Shown piece by piece: positions 8,463-17,075 of a stretch of DNA of 64,000 nucleotides. The position numbers and the translations under genes are program-made. Position 1 is the first letter of the stretch. Each line of letters begins with the position of its first letter. The notes under the pieces are model-generated. The model was given only the letters and a program-made list of their open reading frames with translations, was not told where the DNA came from and made no database searches. This stretch comes from Pseudarthrobacter sp. NamB4 (GTDB lineage Bacteria > Actinomycetota > Actinomycetes > Actinomycetales > Micrococcaceae). Where the stretch lies: assembly GCF_005796185.1 (NCBI RefSeq), contig NZ_VAHM01000002.1, positions 62,001 to 126,000 on the forward strand. The letters are read 5' to 3'.

Positions 8463-8563
8463 ACCCTCTCTCAGTCAATGGGCGTTTAACGCCATCGCTC
8501 TCTCACTTTCTGCTGGAAAGTGAGAGAGCGATGGCCAAAATGGCGCATCAACTGATAGAGCGT
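8463..8563. repeat. 32-bp-period repeat, locus A (inverted array)
   Basis: Two units on the minus strand (cores at 8463 and 8495, exactly 32 bp apart) face two units on the plus strand (AAGTGAGAGAGCGA at 8518 and AACTGATAGAGCGT at 8550, again 32 bp apart). The same family occurs at 16929-17008, 18073-18179 and 27920-28112. It lies between two convergent genes. Confidence 0.8.
8491..8535. terminator. Strong hairpin between convergent genes
   Basis: A perfect 20-bp stem (8491-8510 with 8516-8535) with a 5-nt TGCTG loop, formed by two inverted repeat units. It could terminate transcription from both sides, although there is no clear T run. Confidence 0.6.
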
Positions 8564-8573
8564 GCTGGGCGGG

Positions 8574-9758
8574 TTACTCCTGGCCCAGTCCCGCGGCCGA
8601 GGTCTTCTCGCCGGAGACACTGTTGAGGGCCCGCAGGTCGAAGATGCCGCTGATGTCTGCCTGCTGGGTGGTGCCGGCAGTGACGCCGTCTTCCAGGAGC
8701 TTGTTGTAGGTGCCGGCCAGCGGATCCACCGTGAAGACGATGTTCTTCAGGGACCGGTCGATGACGTCCGCCTTCAGCTCCGCACCCGCTGCTTCCTTGA
8801 GGGCAGCGTTGATGACGGTGGCTTTCTCGGAGTCCGGTGCGCTGTTCAGCCACTCCACCGACTTCACATGGCCCTTCAGCAGCGCCTTCACTGTGTCCGG
8901 GTGCTCAGCGGCGAACTTCTGGTTCACGATCAGGATGGTGGTGGGGAACTCACCCGGCTTCCCGGACAGCGAGCCGTCCCACAGGTCCTTTTCGTCCACC
9001 AGCACCCTGGCTCCGGCCGTCAGCACCAGGCGCGAGGCCCATGGCTCAGGCAACCACGCGCCGTCGAGCTTTCCATCCTGGAACAGCTTCAGGGTCTGGG
9101 CGTTCTCGGTCGGGTTGATGGCGACATCACCACTGCCGTGAACGTTGGTCTTGTAGCCCTGCGAGGTGAGCCAGGCGCGGAGCGCAACGTCCTGCGTGCC
9201 GCCGAGTTGCGGCGAGGCGACCGTCTTGCCCCTGAGTTCCGCCGCGGAGCCGATCTCCGGCTTCACCACCAGCTGGGCGCCGCCGGCGGCCGCACCCGCG
9301 ATGATGTTGATGGACTCGCCCTGGCTCTTGACGAAGGAGTTGATGGCGGGGTTCGGGCCGATGTAGGTGGCGTCGATGGCACCTGCGTTGAGTGCCTCGA
9401 TGGCGGCCGGGCCCGCGTTGAACACCTGGGTGCTGAGCCTGGTGTTCCCCAGCTCGTCGGCGATGTAGTTCTGGCTCACCCCCACCAGGGCGGGGGCGTG
9501 GGTGACGTTGCCAAAGTAGCCGAGCTTAAGTTCGACGGCGGGATTGCCGGCGGGTGCTCTTTCCGCGGCAGGTGCCGTGCCCGGGTTTGCTGCGCTGACG
9601 GCGGAAGCGACCGCGGCGCCACCTCCCACGAGGGCAAGCAGGGCAGCCGTGATGCCGATCTTCTGGCCCAGGGAGCGCCTGGGTTTGTCGGACTGTCCGG
9701 CAACGATTCGGGTGGAGCTTGTCTGGTTCTGCGGACTCTTGTCCTGGGCCTTTGCCAT
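8574..9758 (-). CDS. ABC transporter substrate-binding protein (sulfonate/nitrate SsuA-like)
   Basis: This 394-residue exported protein has a basic N-terminus, a membrane segment (GITAALLALVGGGAA, about 33-47) and then a mature type-2 periplasmic-binding fold of the SsuA/NrtA group. Family features include KLGYFGNVTHAP, a GPNPAINSF segment and WLPEPWASRL. Such proteins deliver sulfonates, nitrate or related anions to an importer. I place the start at the ATG preceded by AAAGGAA; a longer frame upstream is not supported. No permease or ATPase is adjacent, so this is an orphan component or works with a distant transporter. The GC-rich leader (9759-9980) has no recognisable riboswitch. Confidence 0.8.
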   Translation of the reverse strand: MAKAQDKSPQNQTSSTRIVAGQSDKPRRSLGQKIGITAALLALVGGGAAVASAVSAANPGTAPAAERAPAGNPAVELKLGYFGNVTHAPALVGVSQNYIADELGNTRLSTQVFNAGPAAIEALNAGAIDATYIGPNPAINSFVKSQGESINIIAGAAAGGAQLVVKPEIGSAAELRGKTVASPQLGGTQDVALRAWLTSQGYKTNVHGSGDVAINPTENAQTLKLFQDGKLDGAWLPEPWASRLVLTAGARVLVDEKDLWDGSLSGKPGEFPTTILIVNQKFAAEHPDTVKALLKGHVKSVEWLNSAPDSEKATVINAALKEAAGAELKADVIDRSLKNIVFTVDPLAGTYNKLLEDGVTAGTTQQADISGIFDLRALNSVSGEKTSAAGLGQE

Positions 9759-10021
9759 GGGGGATTCCTTTGCTGGGGGCGGATGCTGAGTCGAGAGTAC
9801 GGAGCCGCCGGCAGCCCGACAATCATCCGGGTAGCAGAGGTTAACGGGACGACGCGAAGGCTCAACGCGGCGTAGCGGAGCGTCAAGAAACTTCGCAGGA
9901 CGTCTTGTTTCTGCACCCGCTGGCGACGGAGGGCGAACTCGTTGGTTACCGTCCGGATGGTAAAGTTTGGTGCTGCCCACCGAGTCTGGGCTGATGGCTG
10001 GATCGGCGATGGAGACCGGGA

Positions 10022-10372
10022 ATGAAGCAGTGGTTGTGCCTGGGCGGAGCGATCATCACGGAGGTCAGTGCCACCTTGGCCCTGAAGGCGGCCCTCGAAG
10101 CGCCGGGCTGGTACGTTCTGGTGGTCTTCGGATATGTCACCGCGTTCTTCCTGCTGAGCGTATGCCTGCGGCTGGGGATGACCATCGGCGTCGCTTACGG
10201 GGCATGGGGCGCAGGTGGGGTCACCGCCACCGCGCTGCTTTCTGCCAGCATTTTCGACGAGCCACTCACGTGGCTGATGGGTTTCGGCATGGCACTCATC
10301 CTGGCCGGCGTCATCACTGTTGAAGTGGGCTCGCAGAAGGCCCACGCCAGGCAGGAAAGCGGGCAGGCATGA
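10022..10372 (+). CDS. Small multidrug resistance (SMR) transporter subunit 1
   Basis: This 116-residue protein has four predicted helices of the EmrE/SugE type. The helix-1 glutamate (GAIITEVSATLALKAA, Glu about 14) is the proton/substrate-coupling residue of the family. The GVAYGAWGAGGV segment matches the conserved helix-3 signature. It overlaps the next SMR gene by 4 bp (ATGA), as in paired systems such as EbrAB or YkkCD, where the two subunits form an antiparallel heterodimer. The substrate may be a quaternary ammonium compound, which would fit the choline context, but guanidinium or drugs are also possible. Confidence 0.85.
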   Translation: MKQWLCLGGAIITEVSATLALKAALEAPGWYVLVVFGYVTAFFLLSVCLRLGMTIGVAYGAWGAGGVTATALLSASIFDEPLTWLMGFGMALILAGVITVEVGSQKAHARQESGQA

Positions 10373-10698
10373 CCTGGCTCTTCCTCACCCTGGCCATCCT
10401 TACCGAAGTTGCCGCCACGATGTCCCTGCGCGCCTCCGAGGGGCTGAAGAAGAAGCTCTGGCTTATCCCCATTGTGGCCGGCTACGTCAGCGCCTTCTGC
10501 TTCCTCGGTTTGGCGCTTGCCGAAGGGCTTCCCCTGGGAGTTGGTTATGGCATCTGGGTGGCGTGCGGCGTGGCGCTGACAGCAATCGCCAGCAGGATCC
10601 TGTTCAAGGAACCGCTGACGCCAACCATGGCAGGCGGGATCCTGCTCATTTCCGCGGGAGTGCTCATCGTAGAGATCGGCGCCAGCAACGCGCATTAG
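10369..10698 (+). CDS. Small multidrug resistance (SMR) transporter subunit 2
   Basis: This 109-residue four-helix SMR protein is the second member of the pair. The helix-1 glutamate lies in LAILTEVAATMSL (Glu about 12), and the LPLGVGYGIWVACGV segment gives the helix-3 signature. Its start overlaps the stop of the first subunit, so production is coupled in equal amounts. A BetI-like repressor gene starts 74 bp downstream with its own promoter and could control the pair. I saw no guanidine riboswitch in the region before the first gene. Confidence 0.85.
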   Translation: MTWLFLTLAILTEVAATMSLRASEGLKKKLWLIPIVAGYVSAFCFLGLALAEGLPLGVGYGIWVACGVALTAIASRILFKEPLTPTMAGGILLISAGVLIVEIGASNAH

Positions 10699-10703
10699 CG
10701 GCA

Positions 10704-10735
10704 CCGCCCCCTAAGCCCACTGGCAGGCGGGGCGG
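10704..10735 (+). terminator. Weak hairpin after the SMR pair
   Basis: A 7-bp GC stem (CCGCCCC 10704-10710 with GGGGCGG 10729-10735) with a long loop and no T run. It is a possible terminator only. Confidence 0.3.
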
Positions 10736-10759
10736 GATGCACCGGCGCCGCTTTCACCA

Positions 10760-10765
10760 TAGGCT
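10760..10765 (+). promoter_or_regulatory. -10 element of a leaderless promoter (TetR gene)
   Basis: TAGGCT ends 6 nt before the GTG at 10772, with no Shine-Dalgarno. Confidence 0.6.
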
Positions 10766-10771
10766 GGCCGG

Positions 10772-11365
10772 GTGGATACAGGCACCGTAAACACCCGCGA
10801 ACAGGGCGAGCAGGTTGACAGGCAGTCGCGCATTCTTGAAGCAGCGCTGGAACTGCTGTCGCGCCACGGGATCTCGGGTGTCAGCATGCGCGCAGTGGCC
10901 CGCGAGGCGGGAGTCGCCCTCGGCCTCGTGAACTACTACTACGAGGACAAATCAAGCCTGATCCGTGCGGCACTGCACAGCGTCGACAAACACGACCTCG
11001 CATTGGTGGCGCAGGATCCCGGCCTGCCCCCGGAGGAGCAGTTGCGGAATGCCCTTCGCCGGGTTGCGGGTCCGGAACTCCTGACCACGCGGTACCTGTC
11101 CCTGCGCCTTCATCTTTGGGCGCTCGCGAGGGCGGACGAGGACTTCGCCCTGATCAATGCGGCGGCGTTCGACCGCTACCTGGACGGGCTCGGGGCCCTG
11201 ATCGGGAACGCCAGGCCGGAGCTGTCAGCCAAGGAATGCAAGGAGCGGGCGGCCGACATCGTCGTCGTTCAGAACGGGATGTGGCTAACCGCGCTCCTCG
11301 GCGTGGACAAGGAATCCATCCGGCGGAGCATCGCCCGCACCGAAGAGATCGCCTTCGCCGCATAG
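10772..11365 (+). CDS. TetR-family regulator, BetI-like
   Basis: This 197-residue repressor has an N-terminal helix-turn-helix at about 22-62 (RILEAALELLSRHG, then SMRAVAREAGVALGLVNYYY) and a C-terminal ligand domain. The NYYYEDK ending of the recognition region resembles BetI, the choline-responsive repressor of betaine synthesis genes. It lies between the SMR pair and betA/betB, and a TTGAAC-N4-GTTCAA palindrome sits in the promoter ahead of betA. I infer that it represses betAB, possibly also the SMR pair, and senses choline or betaine aldehyde. GTG is used as start, with a leaderless promoter. Confidence 0.75.
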   Translation: MDTGTVNTREQGEQVDRQSRILEAALELLSRHGISGVSMRAVAREAGVALGLVNYYYEDKSSLIRAALHSVDKHDLALVAQDPGLPPEEQLRNALRRVAGPELLTTRYLSLRLHLWALARADEDFALINAAAFDRYLDGLGALIGNARPELSAKECKERAADIVVVQNGMWLTALLGVDKESIRRSIARTEEIAFAA

Positions 11366-11559
11366 CGGCCGGCCGCCGCCACTCTTCCGGGGCGCCGGCA
11401 GTACACCATCCTTTTCATAGGGCCCACCCCATGGCCCAACTCCCTGTCACACTCGGGCGAAAGCGCGACATCTTTGAAGGCCGGGAGCACATTCCTGCAG
11501 CCCATCACGGGACCCATGTTTCGCCGTCGTAAATTTTGAACGTTTGTCCAGTTTTCCTA

Positions 11560-11588
11560 TTGAACACTCGTTCAAGTTGCACTACTCT
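11560..11588 (+). promoter_or_regulatory. betA promoter with TetR-type operator
   Basis: TTGAAC (11560-11565), 17 bp, and TACTCT (11583-11588) form a plausible promoter. The palindrome TTGAAC-N4-GTTCAA (11560-11575) covers the -35 box and is a good candidate for the BetI-like repressor. A second, imperfect TTGAAC site begins at 11536. The rest of the 357-bp gap (11366-11722) holds no other gene I can support. The roughly 130-nt leader ends in a strong AGAAGGAGA ribosome site before the ATG. Confidence 0.6.
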
Positions 11589-11722
11589 CCTTGGATATGA
11601 CCTACGCCACACCAGGGAATACCGCGGATTCTCCGGCTAACACGGTCAACCTTTCGCTTCCGAAAGAACGACGACCCGCCCTGGGCCACTGACCGGCACC
11701 AGGTAGAAGGAGAGTTTGCAGC

Positions 11723-13426
11723 ATGACTAAAACCCACTACGACTACGTCATCGTCGGCGGCGGCAGCGCGGGTTCGGTACTCGCCAACCGGCTGAGCGAA
11801 GGAGGCCAGAGCAGCGTCCTGGTTCTCGAGGCGGGGCGGAGCGACTACCCCTGGGACCTGTTCATCCAGATGCCCGCCGCGCTGACCTTCCCCAGCGGTA
11901 ACCCGCTTTACGACTGGCGCTACCAGTCGGATCCCGAGCCGTACATGGGCGGCCGCCGCGTTGCCCATGCCCGAGGCAAGGTCCTGGGCGGCTCCAGCTC
12001 GATCAACGGCATGATCTTCCAGCGCGGAAACCCCCTCGACTACGAGCGCTGGGGCGCGGACGCCGGCATGGAGACCTGGGACTTCGCCCACTGCCTTCCC
12101 TACTTCAACAAGATGGAAAATGCGCTGGCAGCGGATCCCGACGACGAGCTCCGCGGGCACGACGGCCCCCTGGTCCTTGAGCGGGGCCCCGCCAGGAATC
12201 CGCTCTTCCAGGCGTTCTTCATGGCCGCCCAGCAGGCCGGCTACCCGATGACCGACGACGTCAACGGCTACCGCCAGGAAGGCTTCGCCCCCTTTGACCG
12301 CAACGTCCACAAGGGCCAGCGGCTCTCGGCCTCCAGGGCGCACATCCGGCCCAACTCTTCCCGGAAAAACCTCACGGTCCTGACGCGGGCCCTGGCCACC
12401 AAGGTCAACTTCAAGGGCAATGTGGCAACGGGTGTAACGTACCGGCGCAACGGCAAGACCCACCAGGTGAACGCGGGTGAGGTCATCCTGGCCGGCGGAG
12501 CCATCAACACGCCGCAGCTGCTGCAGCTCAGCGGCGTGGGCGACGCAGCACACCTGAACTCGCTGGGCATCAACACCGTGGCCAACCTTCCCGGCGTCGG
12601 CGAAAACCTCCAGGACCACCTCGAGGTCTACATCCAGCACGCCTGCACCGAGCCGGTCTCCATGCAGCCGGCCCTGGACGTCTGGCGCATGCCGTGGATC
12701 GGCATGCAGTGGCTCTTCGGCCGCAAGGGCCCGGCAGCCACCAACCACTTCGAGGGCGGCGGCTTTGTCCGCTCCAACGAGGATGTTGCCTACCCCAACC
12801 TGATGTTCCACTTCCTGCCGGTTGCCGTCCGCTACGACGGACAGAAGGCCGATGCGAAGCACGGCTACCAGGTGCACATCGGCCCCATGTACTCCGACGC
12901 CCGCGGCACCCTGAAGATCAAGTCCACGGACCCAACGGTCCACCCGTCCATGGTGTTCAACTACCTGTCCACGGACCAGGACCGGCGCGAATGGGTGGAG
13001 GCCGTCCATGTTGCGCGGGACATCCTGGGCCAGTCCGCCATGTCGCCGTTCAACGGCGGGGAGCTTTCCCCGGGCCGGTCCGTGCAGACGGACGCCGAGA
13101 TCCTTGACTGGGTTGCCCGCGACGCCGAAACGGCACTTCACCCGTCCTGCACAGCGAAGATGGGCCCGGATTCCGACCCCATGGCGGTGGTCAACCCGCT
13201 GGACATGACAGTCCACGGCACCAGCGGCCTGCGCGTGGTGGACGCCTCCGCCATGCCATACGTCACCAACGGGAACATCTACGCGCCCGTCATGATGCTT
13301 GCGGAAAAGGCCGCCGATCTCATTGCCGGCAAAGCCCCCCTGGCGCCGCAGCACGCAGAGTTCTACCGGCACGGGGTCAGCCCGCTCGAGCGTAACGCCG
13401 TCGCTGCCCCGGCAGGCAGGGCTTAG
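11723..13426 (+). CDS. betA: Choline dehydrogenase (GMC oxidoreductase)
   Basis: This 567-residue flavoenzyme oxidises choline to betaine aldehyde. The FAD dinucleotide motif [16 protein letters not shown] is at 7-22. The GMC signature [14 protein letters not shown] lies near 88-101. The catalytic His region [11 protein letters not shown] is near 471-481, followed by the C-terminal [19 protein letters not shown]. Length and motifs fit bacterial BetA. A strong AGAAGGAGA precedes the ATG, and betaine aldehyde dehydrogenase follows 32 bp later, supporting choline rather than another alcohol as substrate. Regulation by the upstream BetI-like protein is inferred from the palindromic operator in the promoter. 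Confidence 0.9.
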   Translation: MTKTHYDYVIVGGGSAGSVLANRLSEGGQSSVLVLEAGRSDYPWDLFIQMPAALTFPSGNPLYDWRYQSDPEPYMGGRRVAHARGKVLGGSSSINGMIFQRGNPLDYERWGADAGMETWDFAHCLPYFNKMENALAADPDDELRGHDGPLVLERGPARNPLFQAFFMAAQQAGYPMTDDVNGYRQEGFAPFDRNVHKGQRLSASRAHIRPNSSRKNLTVLTRALATKVNFKGNVATGVTYRRNGKTHQVNAGEVILAGGAINTPQLLQLSGVGDAAHLNSLGINTVANLPGVGENLQDHLEVYIQHACTEPVSMQPALDVWRMPWIGMQWLFGRKGPAATNHFEGGGFVRSNEDVAYPNLMFHFLPVAVRYDGQKADAKHGYQVHIGPMYSDARGTLKIKSTDPTVHPSMVFNYLSTDQDRREWVEAVHVARDILGQSAMSPFNGGELSPGRSVQTDAEILDWVARDAETALHPSCTAKMGPDSDPMAVVNPLDMTVHGTSGLRVVDASAMPYVTNGNIYAPVMMLAEKAADLIAGKAPLAPQHAEFYRHGVSPLERNAVAAPAGRA

Positions 13427-13457
13427 GCATGATTGATGCACAGGAAAAGGAGCAACC

Positions 13458-15011
13458 ATGACCGCCACCGTTGAGCAAGTACACCAGGCCGCGGAAGCGC
13501 AGGACACCGTCAAAGGCCTGTACGTCGACGGCGCCTGGCAACAGGCGTCCGACGGCGGAACAACAGTCGTGCGCTGCCCGGCGGACGGGAGCGAGGTGGC
13601 AACCGTTGCCTCGTCCACGCCGGAGGATGCTGAGAGGGCCATCTCCAGTGCGCGCGAAGCGTTCGACAGCGGCCCGTGGCGGCGGCTCACCGACCTTGAT
13701 CGGGGCGCCGTCCTTCTCCAAGTAGCAGACCTGCTTGAACGGGACAAAGCTGAATACGCCCGGGCCGAGGCGCTCGACACCGGCAAGCGGCTGGTCGAAG
13801 CCGAATACGACATCGACGACATCGCCGCATGCTTCCGGTACTACGGCAAGATCGCCGGCCTCGATGCCGGCCGGGTGATCGACACCGGCCGCCCGAACGC
13901 CATCAGCAGAGTGGTGTACGAGCCGCTCGGCGTCTGTGCCCTTATCGCCCCGTGGAATTACCCGCTCCTGCAGGCCGCCTGGAAGGTGGCCCCAGCGCTC
14001 GTTGCAGGAAACTCGTTCGTGCTCAAGCCCAGCGAGCTCACGCCCTCCACCGCCATCCTGCTGATGGAAACCCTCGCGGAAGCCGGGGTTCCCGCCGGGG
14101 TTGCAAACCTGGTGACGGGAAGCGGGTCGCGGGTCGGTGGCCCGCTCAGCTCGGACCCGCGCGTGGACCTCGTTTCCCTGACCGGAAGCCTGGCCACCGG
14201 CCAGACCATCATGGCTGCCGCCGCAGAGACGGTGAAACGCGTCGCCTTCGAACTCGGCGGGAAGAACCCCAACGTCGTCTTCGCAGACGCAGACTGGGAC
14301 GCCGCCGTCGACAACGCATTGACTGCCGTGTTCCTGCACTCCGGCCAGGTTTGCTCGGCCGGGGCCCGGCTCGTCGTCGAAGAGAGCATCGCCGAGCGCT
14401 TTGTGGCCGAAGTGGTGGAACGGGCTAAGAAGATCCGGATGGGCGGACCGTTTGATCCGGAGGCCGAGACGGGGCCGCTCATCTCCGCCAAGCACCGCGA
14501 TCAGGTCCACGCCTACGTCCAGGCCGGGATTGCCGAGGGCGCCGAGCTGCTGTGCGGGGGGTTCATCCCGGACGAGGGACCGCTCGCGGACGGCTTCTTC
14601 TACCCGCCCACGGTGCTCGGCAACTGCCGCTCCGGCATGAGCGTGCTGCAGGAGGAATCGTTCGGGCCGGTGCTGACCGTCGAGACGTTCCGGACCGAGG
14701 ACGAGGCCGTGGCCATCGCCAACGACACGGAGTACGGGCTGGCCGGGGCGGTGTGGACCTCGGATGCCTCCAAGGCCCAGCGTGTTGCCGGAGCCCTCCG
14801 GCACGGAACAGTATGGATCAACGACTATCACCCGTACGTCCCGCAGGCGGAGTGGGGCGGTTTCGGGAAGTCCGGCATTGGCCGGGAGCTCGGCAGCGCG
14901 GGACTCAACGAATACCGCGAGGCAAAACATATCTGGCAGAACGTCCAGCCCGCGCCCAGCGGCTGGTTCGGTTCACCTGCCGGTGACGCCGGGGTGGGGG
15001 CCATCGGCTAG
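13458..15011 (+). CDS. betB: Betaine aldehyde dehydrogenase
   Basis: This 517-residue NAD(P)-dependent aldehyde dehydrogenase converts betaine aldehyde to glycine betaine. The general base Glu265 lies in ELGGKNPN and the nucleophile Cys299 in HSGQVCSAG, both in the standard family positions. The C-terminal PYVPQAEWGGFGKSG segment matches the betaine aldehyde dehydrogenase group. AAAAGGAGCAACC gives a good ribosome site. It follows betA directly, completing choline-to-betaine conversion. A 12-bp hairpin after the stop separates it from the permease gene. Confidence 0.9.
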   Translation: MTATVEQVHQAAEAQDTVKGLYVDGAWQQASDGGTTVVRCPADGSEVATVASSTPEDAERAISSAREAFDSGPWRRLTDLDRGAVLLQVADLLERDKAEYARAEALDTGKRLVEAEYDIDDIAACFRYYGKIAGLDAGRVIDTGRPNAISRVVYEPLGVCALIAPWNYPLLQAAWKVAPALVAGNSFVLKPSELTPSTAILLMETLAEAGVPAGVANLVTGSGSRVGGPLSSDPRVDLVSLTGSLATGQTIMAAAAETVKRVAFELGGKNPNVVFADADWDAAVDNALTAVFLHSGQVCSAGARLVVEESIAERFVAEVVERAKKIRMGGPFDPEAETGPLISAKHRDQVHAYVQAGIAEGAELLCGGFIPDEGPLADGFFYPPTVLGNCRSGMSVLQEESFGPVLTVETFRTEDEAVAIANDTEYGLAGAVWTSDASKAQRVAGALRHGTVWINDYHPYVPQAEWGGFGKSGIGRELGSAGLNEYREAKHIWQNVQPAPSGWFGSPAGDAGVGAIG

Positions 15012-15028
15012 CAACAGCATTCGGAGAA

Positions 15029-15060
15029 CAGCCGGGCGCCGCACGCGTGGCGCCCGGCTG
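15029..15060 (+). terminator. GC-rich hairpin after betB
   Basis: A perfect 12-bp stem (15029-15040 with 15049-15060) with an 8-nt loop. No T run follows, so it may attenuate rather than fully terminate. Confidence 0.5.
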
Positions 15061-15129
15061 CCGATACCAACCGCGTCCAACGGCGGCCGCGGGGCATCAC
15101 CATCGTGCTTTTCTCATCTAGGAGTTCGG

Positions 15130-16773
15130 ATGTTGGAACCCAGCAAGAGTACTGATTCAAGTGGCATGGACGAGTTCGGCTATGCCCAGACCCTGGACCG
15201 CAGCATCGGCAAGTTTGCCAGTTTCGCGGCCGGCGTCAGCTATATTTCCATCCTCACCGGCGTTTTTCAGCTGTTCTACTTTGGCTTCTCCATGGCCGGA
15301 CCGGCCTACGCCTGGTCCTGGCCGATCGTCTTCGCCGGCCAGCTCATGGTGGCGCTCTGCTTCGCCGAGCTTGCCGGGCGCTATCCCGTGGCCGGGTCCG
15401 TCTACAACTGGGCCAAACAGCTCTCGTCAGGTACGTTCGCCTGGCTGGCCGGCTGGCTGCTGCTCATTTCCTCGATCGTGGCGCTCGGGGCCGTGGCCCT
15501 GGCGCTGCAGCTCACTCTCCCCCAGATCTGGTCCGGTTTCCAGATCATCGGTGACGGCACCGGCACGTACGATTTCGCCCTCAACGGCGTCCTGCTCGCC
15601 AGCATCATGATCTCCATCTCCACCCTTATCAACGCCTTCGGCGTCAAGCTGATGACCAAAATCAACAGCATCGGCGTCTTTGTGGAACTCGCTGCCGCCG
15701 TGCTCCTCATCCTGGCCCTGGCCTGGCATGTGGTGCGGGGCCCGGAAGTCCTTTTCAGCACCGCAGGCTACGGCATGGACCACGACCTCGGCTTCTTCGG
15801 GGTGTTCCTCATCGGTGCCATGGCCTCCGGGTACGTGATGTACGGCTTCGACACCGCCAGTTCCCTGGGCGAGGAGACCAAGGACCCGAAAAAGACCGCT
15901 CCCAGGGCCATCCTTCGGGCAATCACCGCGTCCTTCATCCTCGGCGGACTGATTCTCCTCGGCGGGCTCCTGGCCGCCCCGGATTTGAACGACCCCAAGT
16001 TGGGAAGTGCCGACGGCGGGCTGCAGTACATCGTGCTTTCGGTGCTGGGAGGCCCGTTTGGCAAGGCCTTCCTGGTGTGCATCGTGGTGGCCGTGTTCGT
16101 CTGTACCCTCGCCGTCCACGCCGCCGCCATCCGCATGATGTTCGCTATGGCGCGGGACAACAACCTGCCCTTCAGCCGCCAGCTCAGCAGAGTGCATCCC
16201 GAGCGGAAGACGCCCACGGTGGCGGCCATCGTCATCGGACTCATCGCCATCATTCCGCTGATCGTCAACGTATCCCAGCCCGCAATTTTCACCATCCTTT
16301 CCAGCATCAGCATCGTCCTGATCTACCTGTCCTACCTGCTCGTCACTGTCCCGCTGCTGCGGCGGCGCTTCCTGAAGAAATGGCCGCTGTCCGACGAAAG
16401 CCACGGAGAGGCCGGATTCAGTCTCGGCAAGTGGGGTGTTCCAGTTAATATCGTCGCGGTCCTGTGGGGCGGAGCCATGACGCTGAACCTGGTCTGGCCC
16501 CGGCCGGAGATCTACAACTCAGTGCCGCCGTTCGAGTGGTACCTGCAGTGGGGCGGGGTTCTCTTCGTCACCGCAGTCACCGTGGGCGGCGCACTCCTGT
16601 ACCGCCTGAAGATCAGGCACCAGACGGGCGTCCTGGCCGAGCACGCAGCCGCGGCAGTTCGGGGAGATTCCGAGGTACCCTCCGCCCCATCGCAGGCTGA
16701 TGCTCCCACCCCGCCCGTATCGGCGCCTGGCCCTGCCGCGGTCTCGCAGTCGGTGATGGACGTGGCGCGGTAG
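15130..16773 (+). CDS. APC superfamily permease (betAB-linked)
   Basis: This 547-residue polytopic permease has about twelve helices and the early GVSYISILTGVF and FAELAGRYPVAGSVYNWAK segments of the amino acid/choline/GABA (ACT-type) branch. The later GYVMYGFDTASSLGEETKDPKKTAPRAI is the conserved mid-protein signature. The start is the ATG after GGAG; the frame extends far upstream inside betB but without homology. The position after betAB suggests uptake of choline, betaine or a related amine, but APC substrate ranges are wide. The last about 50 residues are Ala/Pro-rich and cytoplasmic. An 18-bp terminator follows. Confidence 0.78.
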   Translation: MLEPSKSTDSSGMDEFGYAQTLDRSIGKFASFAAGVSYISILTGVFQLFYFGFSMAGPAYAWSWPIVFAGQLMVALCFAELAGRYPVAGSVYNWAKQLSSGTFAWLAGWLLLISSIVALGAVALALQLTLPQIWSGFQIIGDGTGTYDFALNGVLLASIMISISTLINAFGVKLMTKINSIGVFVELAAAVLLILALAWHVVRGPEVLFSTAGYGMDHDLGFFGVFLIGAMASGYVMYGFDTASSLGEETKDPKKTAPRAILRAITASFILGGLILLGGLLAAPDLNDPKLGSADGGLQYIVLSVLGGPFGKAFLVCIVVAVFVCTLAVHAAAIRMMFAMARDNNLPFSRQLSRVHPERKTPTVAAIVIGLIAIIPLIVNVSQPAIFTILSSISIVLIYLSYLLVTVPLLRRRFLKKWPLSDESHGEAGFSLGKWGVPVNIVAVLWGGAMTLNLVWPRPEIYNSVPPFEWYLQWGGVLFVTAVTVGGALLYRLKIRHQTGVLAEHAAAAVRGDSEVPSAPSQADAPTPPVSAPGPAAVSQSVMDVAR

Positions 16774-16795
16774 GTCCCAACCCGCAGGCACCCTG

Positions 16796-16841
16796 GACGA
16801 GCGTCCCTTCGCCAACCCTCCCGGGCGAAGGGACGCTCGTC
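16796..16841 (+). terminator. Terminator hairpin after the APC permease
   Basis: A perfect 18-bp inverted repeat (16796-16813 with 16824-16841) with a 10-nt loop, 23 bp after the stop codon. The T run is weak. Confidence 0.75.
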
Positions 16842-16928
16842 GTCGTGCATCTTTACCCGAGCTCCTTGGCAGGACCTGATGCAGCTTCGACGAGGGGGAG
16901 CTCGCCATTGGGCGATCGTCCCCCTGCG

Positions 16929-17008
16929 ACGCTCTCCCACTTAACGTCGTTTTTCCGGCAACCCTCTCCCACTTAACGAGGGTTTTCCGGGAACCCCCTC
17001 GCCCCGCT
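16929..17008. repeat. 32-bp-period repeat, locus B (direct array)
   Basis: Two minus-oriented units (16929-16960 and 16961-16992) match at 27 of 32 positions, and a degenerate third starts at 16993. Cores are ACGCTCTCCCACTTA and ACCCTCTCCCACTTA. The array lies just before the DUF559 gene, and locus C lies just after it. Confidence 0.8.
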
Positions 17009-17063
17009 GAACAGCCAACGGCAGGCCTGTGGATAACTTCTGCAGCGTCATACGGTCTCGGGG

Positions 17064-17069
17064 CACAAT
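17064..17069 (+). promoter_or_regulatory. -10 element of a leaderless promoter (DUF559 gene)
   Basis: CACAAT ends 6 nt before the ATG at 17076. There is no Shine-Dalgarno. Confidence 0.5.
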
Positions 17070-17075
17070 GCCAGC

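Noticed and set aside
8562..9875. Long plus-strand frame opposite the solute-binding protein, and similar frames opposite soxA and glyA
   Set aside because: Antisense shadows. The minus-strand products are full-length members of known families.
9759..10021. Riboswitch or attenuator before the SMR pair (guanidine type) or the solute-binding gene (cysteine-codon leader)
   Set aside because: I could not match the guanidine riboswitch consensus, and the only Cys-containing frame (NLCYPDDCR) has no start codon or ribosome site that would make it a leader peptide.
11582..13822. Long minus-strand frame opposite betA and the start of betB
   Set aside because: It is an antisense shadow of two well-supported genes, with no recognisable domain and no ribosome site.
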